The translations under genes were made by a program, and so were the position numbers. This document shows, one piece after another, positions 57,478 through 64,000 of a stretch of DNA of 64,000 nucleotides. The stretch spans positions 15,352,946 to 15,416,945 of the forward strand of contig NW_004624734.1 of assembly GCF_000247695.1 (NCBI RefSeq), read 5' to 3'. Within the stretch, counting starts at the first letter, position 1. Every line of letters begins with the position of its first letter. Under the pieces are notes generated by a model. The model made no database searches. It had not been told where the DNA came from and saw only the letters and a list, made by a program, of their open reading frames with translations. This DNA comes from Heterocephalus glaber. Its lineage: Eukaryota > Chordata > Mammalia > Rodentia > Bathyergidae.

Positions 57478-57650
57478 ATGGCTAGAGTTCAAACTCTGGC
57501 TCTACCTCTTTCTAGCTCGGTGACCTTGAGAAAACTTCAGTGTCTGTTGGGCATCATTGTGAAGATTATGTGAGACCATGCATGGCTTAGAAACCAGAAA
57601 GCAATTGCCCTATTAGGCATTACAAGAGTCTCATTAGGAAAGGTGAAAGA
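57478..57650 (+). mobile_element. MIR SINE
   Basis: CTAGAGTTCAAACTCTGGCTC, CTCTTTCTAGCTCGGTGACC, TTGAGAAAACTTCAGTGTC, TCATTGTGAAGATTATGTGA follow sense MIR closely. Confidence 0.85.
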
Positions 57651-58057
57651 AACAACAGTGAACAGTGTAGAGCAATTATTGGAAATATACAATAGTTTTA
57701 TGCTTTTATGCTACGCTTCTTTTCTTCACAAATAAAGCATTATTTTAAAAATTGCTCCAAAGCATCTTCACAACAATTAATAAATACCGTTTTTGTTTAT
57801 CTTGCAGGAGAGAACTGTTAATCTAGTGGTCTGGTAAAAGCAGGAGGAAAAAGGATAAAAATAGAAAGCAAGAGGGCCAGATAAGATGATCAAGTGTCAG
57901 AATTAAATATTTCTCCATCTTTTCAGTCTTTTGTTGTACACCTATTATATTTTTGTTATTTCATTTGTTCTGGAAAAAAAACTATTTGAGGAAGATATTA
58001 TTCTGATTCTCAAAATTAAGATACTAAGGATTAGAATTAAAGTATTTTCTTACAGAA

Positions 58058-58510
58058 TATGGACTGAATTATGTGTCTCTCCCAAATTTAAGTGTTGAAA
58101 CTCTAACGCACAATATAACTGAATTGGGGGGTAGGGTATTAAGGAGGTAATTAAGATTAAATGAGTCTTAAGTGTGGGACCTTAATCCAATGAGATTAGT
58201 TGTTTGCAATGCATAATAATTACATTTATCTTGTAATTATTCTGTGTTAAAACATATAGCAATACAAAAGAAACCTAAAACAAAAGGAAAAAAAAACAGA
58301 GCTTACTCTCTTTTCTACCTCATGTGAAGATACAACATAAATTCAGCTGTCTATAAGCCTGAAAATGAACCTTTATCATAAACTGAAACAGTGACACCTT
58401 GATCTTGGATTTTTCAAGCATCCATAACTTTGAGAAAATAAATTCTGTTTTTCTAAAGCCATGCATACTGTGGTATTTTGTTGTGGTGACCCAGACTGAC
58501 CAATATACTG
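58058..58510 (+). mobile_element. MLT1-type LTR, sense
   Basis: TATGGACTGAATTATGTGTC, TTAAGTGTTGAAACTCTAAC, AAGGAGGTAATTAAGATTAA, ACACCTTGATCTTGGATTTT, CATAACTTTGAGAAAATAAA, TGTGGTATTTTGTTGTGGTG and CCAGACTGACCAATATACTG follow MLT1. An AT-rich stretch at about 58202-58300 replaces part of the usual middle. Confidence 0.85.
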
Positions 58511-60012
58511 TAATTATAATCCTGGCCAGAATTTATAGTTCAAACAAGATAGGGAAATAGAAAAAAAACAGATAATTTAAGATAAGGAAGTTTCAGATTA
58601 GAATGTTACAATTTGGGTAACTTGGCTCACAAAAATGTGAAAACAAAGAAACTGGTGATTGGCTACAGGATAATGACTTTGTCTTGTCTTGAAATCACAT
58701 CCTTTGGCTAGGAAGGTGAGACGAATTCTAGCAGTACTATTTCCTTACATGTGACAGGGTTTTGGATGTGCCAAACAAGTCAATAGAGACCGCATACAGA
58801 AGATTTCTGGACAGACAGTGTATTCTAACACAGTCAACTTTATTCAGCCCCAAAGTATTCTAGATGCAATCATTAACAGTTGACCATTTAGTTGTAGGTC
58901 TTTCACAGAACACTAAACCTTTCTAAATGGAATCAAATCAGATCTGGGTGCAGAAGGATGACATCATGATCCTAATGGGGAGATGAGAAATACGCCATTT
59001 TGCTCAATCATCACTCAAGATTTCCCAAACAATAGACCATAAGATAGCAGCAATAGTTTACATAAATCAATTGTTTTGTTACTGTTCATTTACTTGTAAT
59101 CTCTATTTTGAGAGGTTGCATATTCTAAACTCATTTGACATTTTAATGATATTCACCATGGTTTCATTTCTGCAATCTAGTTTTCTCATTGTCATTCTAC
59201 TACTTGAAATATAACCAATGCAGTAATATCCCTTTAGCTCATTGTAATTTGGGGATTTCTTATAAAAAAAAAAGCAACCCCATTATTTAGAGTAAACACA
59301 GATTTGCTCACTAAGGTAATGTGCTAATCACAATATTTTAAATGCATTTTCTTTCTAATCAGTCAGAGAATGTAGCGGAGACCACAGAGTTCTTTGGTGA
59401 TAGTAATATCATTTCCTTGATGTCCTGGAACTTACAGTTCATTATTTGTCCATCTGGTACCTTGCTGTGTATAAGAATTAGATACTATGCCCATAGTATG
59501 CCTGCTTTCAAGTACCATGTTTTAAGACCCTCTTCCTCAGTACAATGAACATAATGTTACCTCCATGGTTTCTAGGCAAGAAGCATCAGTACTAAAATGC
59601 TACAAAGTACTGGATGCATGATTTTCAGAACAGTCTTGGCATCCAAAGCATCTGTGGAGTTTGGATACAACATGAATACCAGATTGAATATGTGCCCCTT
59701 AAAGGGAAACCTGGAGTTCCAACCATCGACTGCAATGATAAATACATATCAATCTTCAAATTTTGTGATATGCTTAAGTGAGAAAAGGACAATAGTTGAA
59801 CCACCACAAAAATAGATTGATATTCATGAATACACTGGTAAGAAAGTAAAAAAAAAACTACTGCATCACACCAGGTATTGTTGTATACCTGCTCCTTGCA
59901 ATTTTCTATTGCAAAACTTCTAGACAGGTTTCCCTATACATGACTCCCATCATTTCCCTCACTTCTGTGAAATGCTTCAATAAATCCAGCATTTGAGACC
60001 CTTTGGAATCTA
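58511..60012. other. Intergenic DNA, no gene recognised
   Basis: ORFs at 59342-59548 and 59597-59815 (plus) show no recognisable domain. No repeat named. Confidence 0.4.
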
Positions 60013-60022
60013 GCCCAAACTA

Positions 60023-60191
60023 ATTTTTGTTGTTGCTATTGTTTTGTTTTTTTCAGACGGGATCTATCTATGTAGTTCAGGCTGGCCTTGAACTCACTGC
60101 ATAGTCCAGGCTGGCCTCAAACTTGCAGTGATCCTCCTGCCTCAGCCTCCTGAGTGCTGTAATTACAGGTGTGCACCACCACATCCGGTTG
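60023..60191 (-). mobile_element. B1 SINE, antisense, near full length, with 10-bp target-site duplication
   Basis: Antisense B1: CAGACGGGATCTATCTATGT, two copies of the internal block (CAGGCTGGCCTTGAACTC, CAGGCTGGCCTCAAACTTG), CTGCCTCAGCCTCCTGAGTG, ACAGGTGTGCACCACCACAT, CCGG. GCCCAAACTA at 60013-60022 and 60192-60201 flanks it. Confidence 0.95.
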
Positions 60192-60201
60192 GCCCAAACT
60201 A

Positions 60202-60439
60202 CTTTGAAACTACCACATGTGGCCAAATTCTTCTTTCTGTTAAACTTCACCAAGCCTAAAACTGGTCATGAGTTTAAAGATATCTGCCTTAATAATCTCC
60301 CTCAAATACTTATTATTTTACCTGTCAATAACAAATCCACCTTAGGCACTATATCTAAAGTCTTCTTTGGAAGGTGGAGTCTCAAACACAAAACACTTCA
60401 AAATCCAGGCTTAATGAGTGAAAGACAAAAGAATGCCTT
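60202..60439. other. Unassigned flank of the B1
   Basis: Continues the sequence interrupted by the B1. An ORF of 106 codons (60171-60491) spans B1 edge, unique DNA and LTR, so it is not a gene. Confidence 0.4.
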
Positions 60440-60856
60440 GATGACTGCCCTTATCAGGTTTGGCTGCAATTACAAATGCTGCAAATGGTGATTAAAGAAC
60501 ATAAATTTATTCTCTAGAATTGTGAGAAATAAAGATGCTGGCATGGTTTGGGTGCAGTGAAAACCTTCTTACTGGTTTATAGATGACCGCCTTCTCGCTC
60601 TGTCCTCACATGGCACAAAGAGAAAGGTTACTTATGTGTAGGGGGAGAGAGGATGAGAGACACAGAAATAGAGAGAGATGATGATCTGGTATTTTTGTAC
60701 CCTTGGAAGGGCCCCAATCTCATCATGGTGTCACCAGATGGGGAGCAGTGAGGTCCTCCCAATAAGATTCAGGTACTTCTACGTGGTCCTCTAAGCACAT
60801 TTTCACTCATATCATGGAAAGAGAATTTCAGGAGCCTCAGTGTGAGGTATAGATAG

Positions 60857-60862
60857 TTTATT
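60857..60862 (-). terminator. LTR polyadenylation signal AATAAA
   Basis: AATAAA on the minus strand, 165 bp downstream of the TATA box at 61032-61026, inside the younger LTR. Confidence 0.5.
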
Positions 60863-61025
60863 AGAGAAAGTTAAAAAGCAAGAGGGGAAGAGAAACAACA
60901 ACAGCTAAAGTACCTGGACGGGCACACTCTGCTGCAGAGATCCGCACTGGGCTGCTCAGAAAAGCACAGGGCCAGCTTTTGATTTGCTGAGGTGGCCAGG
61001 GTTCATTTGAGCATTTTCCCCGGGC

Positions 61026-61032
61026 TTTTATA
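61026..61032 (-). promoter_or_regulatory. LTR TATA box
   Basis: TATAAAA on the minus strand followed by GCCCGGGG, a typical LTR core promoter. Confidence 0.55.
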
Positions 61033-61949
61033 GCTTTGGATGAATCCTGATGGATTGCAGGACACTTCTCTTCCTACGAGACGATGTTTTCTGTCTGAGA
61101 AGGTGAATCATCTTGGGATGTTCTGGGAGGCTCTGCTTTTCCTGGGAGCTGAGGTGATTACAGGTTTGGAGACTTCTAGGCATTGCTCCAGGGAGGGTCT
61201 GGAACTGGTAATTACATGTCCTTGTAAATCCTGAAGACTGCTCTTGGCGATCTCACTCTTGTAGAGCATTGAGAGACACTAAGTAAACTTGGAGCTAATA
61301 AAACTTGTTTTGCCGAATTTTGTTAAATAATTAACATTTCTATGTGCTGACCTGAGCCAGAATCTGACCAAGACTCTTAAGGTAACAAGGGAGACAAAAA
61401 ATGAGTTTCCTTGTCTCCTTTCTACTTATCTTTATTTCTCCCGTTGTTCTTCAGTGGGAGCTCTACACCCCTGAGCTCATCTTAACCTGATTACCTCCCC
61501 AAGCCACACTTCCAAAAGCCATGACATTGGGGATTGAAACTTCATGGTCTGGCATTTGGAGGGACTTAGACGTTTAATCCATAGCAATGTTAAAGTATTC
61601 TTGACATGATTTGGGTGATGGTCCTTATCAAATGATGGGGATGGAGGTAAATGGAAAAATGGCACATTTAAGGGGCTGCAGTGCCAGTCACCAGCTGCCA
61701 TGTGCAAATGACAGCAGAGCCGATCGTTTCCTTTTATGGAAAGCCTTAATATTTGGTCATTTTCTCTATGAACTTAACTAATATTGAAAATCTATCAAGT
61801 AATTTCATTTAAAAAATTTTGGATCCAGTGATTTTGTATCATGTCAATTGAGCCAAATTCAAATTGTATCATCCAAAATGCTTTCAAATGCAATCATCCA
61901 AATGCAATGTGGCTCTGAGTTAAGAATGAAGATGAGAGAACATTTTTGG

Positions 61950-62420
61950 TGGGATTTCAGTTAGAAATGAGGAGCCATTTTTGCTCTGTGAAAGCCAGTC
62001 CTGCAGCTGGTCTGGCTTGCTAACTCGGTTTGCAAGCTTGCACTGTTGGTGTGGCGCAGTGACCTGACTTCTTGCTCCTCTGCCTCATCCTGGCTCTTCT
62101 GCAGTCTCCCGGTGGAATGGCCCAGTACATGTTAGTCTGTGCTAAAAGACACTGGCAACCCCGAAGGTTAACTGGGTCAGCAAGGTTGGGAGAGAGGAAG
62201 ACAGATAATTATTTTAATTGACAACAATTAAACAACAACAAGGGTGCCAGATTTTCTTTGTCTTACTCACTTCAGGTCTCCCTGTCCTGTCTAAATTCCC
62301 ACCTGGCTGATACAGAGCAACACCAGGCTCAATACCAGTTATAGGGACAACAGCCCTGCATAGAACTCTCCTCCAGCTCCCACGACTGTGGAAGATCAAA
62401 TCTCCAAAGCAATTTCCTTA
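61950..62420. other. GC-richer island, unassigned
   Basis: More GC-rich than its surroundings, with CpGs (CTCGGTTTGC, GTGGCGCAGTG, TCTCCCGGTGG, CCCCGAAGG, CCCACGACTG). No promoter, coding frame or repeat family recognised. It could be a decayed LTR or a regulatory element. Confidence 0.35.
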
Positions 62421-64000
62421 TTCTGTGTTAACTGTGGGGTTCTGCTTGTTGAAGTGAACCTTGATTGACTGAGCTTTGATTGACATTTAAGCAAACTTAC
62501 TAGGGAGAAGTCAGAGAGCAATTTATCTCTCAGATAATGTCTTCAAATGCATCATAAGCCAGAAATAATCTCTTCCCCTGAAAACTCATTCTTTTGTATA
62601 CTATTTAACATATTATAATGTTTATTCTAAAATTTACATATATTGTTATCTTTCTTACTATATTTTGATGTATTCACAGCTCATTTCTTCTCTCACTCTT
62701 TTCTATCAATAACTTTAATATCTATTTATCCAGTGTCTGACAGTTACGTTTGGTGATATTTTTCTAATGGCACTTTATACATCTCCATTAATTATCCCTC
62801 CAACACTATAGGTGAGATAATGTTGTTATTATGATGCTCTGGGCTACAAGAAGCAAAATTCCAGACCAAGCCATGCTTAAATAATAAAAAAAAAATATTG
62901 TTTTATGTTTATGATATATCAGAGTTTAGGCAGGCTTTGGAAGCAGTTTATCACTTTCTGAGCTCCACTCCTTGGTCATTCTCTTGGCTCTAGCTGTCTG
63001 TTTTTTGGCTTCATCTCTAGACCAGCTAGAACATAGCTACGTTGTCATGTGAGTTTTTCTTTGCTGAAAAAGTGACTTTTTAAAGAGAATCTAAGACATA
63101 CCCTGGATGGTTCTGCCACACATGTCCTACATCTGATCCATAAAAAGCACAGTGCACCCTTTGATGATAGGTGTGTATATCATAAAGTAAAGCAGTTGGC
63201 TTTATTTTAATCGTGTGTATGGGAAACATCAGTCAGTTGTACTCATAACACCAAACAGTATTTACCAAGATATTTGCATCATTTCTTTAAAGCTGTTCTT
63301 TTTAGACTTGAGATGGGAATGATATTGCCCACCACTCTGGTACTAAAGAAAGGTAGTAGCTACAGTAGATCTCTCTCCAAAGAAATGTTTTGAAAATCTT
63401 TTTCTCTTTTCTGGAACTCTCTAATCACATGTAATTGGCTTGAGAGAGTAAGCCTTAAGGTTAAAGAGACGGTCATCAATCATCAAAGAACTCTTTATTT
63501 TTTTCAACTTCCTGGTAAGTCCAGCACAAGTGGTTTAGCGACACTTACCATATTGTGTCTCTGATTAGCTTGACCCTTCACATAAAGCTGACATCAAGTA
63601 AATCACATTTTAACTAATAAATAGATAGATAATATAAATTCAGTATGGTATGTTACAAATCTGCCATAGCCAGAATGGCTTTCTCTAATATGGTTAAGTC
63701 AGGTATTATATTTGATAATAGGAGAGATAAAGAAGATTACATTTATACACTTTCTTGCTTAATAAAACTTAGACTTCTTTTTAATCCAGTTTGCAGATAA
63801 TTTCCTGTATAGGAGCTGCATGAAAAGAGTAATGGATCCAAGATTTCATCTACTGATTTAATGCTCATGTATGTACTTGACTCATAGAATAATAATGTAA
63901 ATAATCTTTGGGTTTGCTACATGTCAAAATTTTTTCATGTATTACTTTTGTTTTTCTAATAATCCTGTAAAGTGAGTATTACTCATTTTATAAGAGAAGA
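62421..64000. other. AT-rich intergenic DNA to window end
   Basis: No gene or repeat named with confidence. The stretch 62840-63060 has the feel of an old DNA-transposon or LTR remnant, but I cannot place it. Confidence 0.4.

Larger units (their letters stand above)
60765..61475 (-). mobile_element. Younger solo LTR (endogenous retrovirus), antisense
   Basis: About 700 bp with an LTR layout on the minus strand. A TATAAAA box lies at 61032-61026 in a GC-rich setting (complement of CCCCGGGCTTTTATAGC), and an AATAAA signal lies at 60862-60857, about 165 bp downstream. That spacing suits a U3-R-U5 unit with R starting near 61000. No gag, pol or env coding is present, so it is a solo LTR or fragment. 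The exact ends and target duplication are not resolved; retroviral class unknown. Confidence 0.6.
60440..61590 (-). mobile_element. MLT1-type LTR, antisense, split by a younger LTR
   Basis: Left part: AACATAAATTTATTCTCTAG, GACCGCCTTCTCGCTCTGTC, CTCACATGGCACAAAGAG, GGGCCCCAATCTCATCATGG. Right part from about 61480: AACCTGATTACCTCCCCAAG, CAAAAGCCATGACATTGGGG, GGAGGGACTTAGACG, AATCCATAGCA. The two parts join into one antisense MLT1-type LTR when 60765-61475 is removed. Confidence 0.75.

Noticed and set aside
60171..60491. 106-codon ORF
   Set aside because: Begins in a B1 SINE and ends in an LTR.

Overview
The window is nuclear DNA from a placental mammal, most likely a non-murid rodent. It is AT-rich and gene-poor, with no bacterial-type coding density. 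The lineage call rests on its SINEs. It carries many ID-family SINEs (tRNA-Ala-like head with A-box TAGCTCAGTGG and B-box GTTCGATCC), many B1 (7SL-derived) SINEs, and at least two B1-then-ID dimers resembling the B1-dID SINE known from several rodent families. The lack of B2/B4-dominated content and the ID consensus point away from mouse and rat. A squirrel-related or castorimorph (beaver/kangaroo rat) rodent is my guess, not a demonstrated assignment.

I find no convincing intact protein-coding gene. The one recognisable cellular gene sequence is a processed pseudogene of FCF1 (UTP24, an rRNA-processing PIN nuclease) at 14655-15255. It is disabled by loss of the start codon, a 1-bp deletion, a nonsense codon and a 5-bp tandem duplication. 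A small locus at 38.0-38.4 kb is the best candidate for real, lineage-specific or unannotated function: a CTCF-like motif, a TATA box, a splice-acceptor-like tract and two overlapping short open frames. It is unproven.

Layout. 0-3.6 kb: antisense L1 (ORF1 and ORF2 remnants, missing endonuclease Asp) carrying a young ID insertion. 7.2-8.6 kb: MIR followed by an L1 with 5' inversion (twin priming) and a 12-bp target-site duplication. 11.3-13.3 kb: probable ancient L1 with an ID insertion. 14.7-15.3 kb: FCF1 pseudogene. 15.5-19.7 kb: dense SINE cluster nested in L1 pieces. 21.0-23.2 kb: antisense non-autonomous MaLR provirus with two LTRs. 24.8-30.7 kb: SINEs, MIRs, LTR fragments, and one LTR nested in another. 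32.6-34.4 kb: old L1 3' half with an ID insertion. 36.5 and 41.75 kb: microsatellites. 44.1-44.7 kb: a second twin-primed L1 of the same family. 47-48.2 kb: old L1 and LTR. 50.8-51.2 kb: B1 abutting an L1 fragment. 53.3 kb: LTR. 55.4 kb: ID. 56-58.5 kb: MIRs and an MLT1-type LTR. 60.0-61.6 kb: B1, then an MLT1-type LTR split by a younger LTR that has its own TATA box and AATAAA. The remaining stretches look like unique or decayed intergenic/intronic DNA.

The window therefore reads mainly as a record of retrotransposition. Target-site duplications and nesting give relative ages: MIR/L2, then old L1 and MLT1/MaLR, then B1, then the L1 family with the polypurine 3' UTR and the ID SINEs. All family names come from recognition by eye, without a database search, and fragment edges are approximate unless a duplication fixes them.
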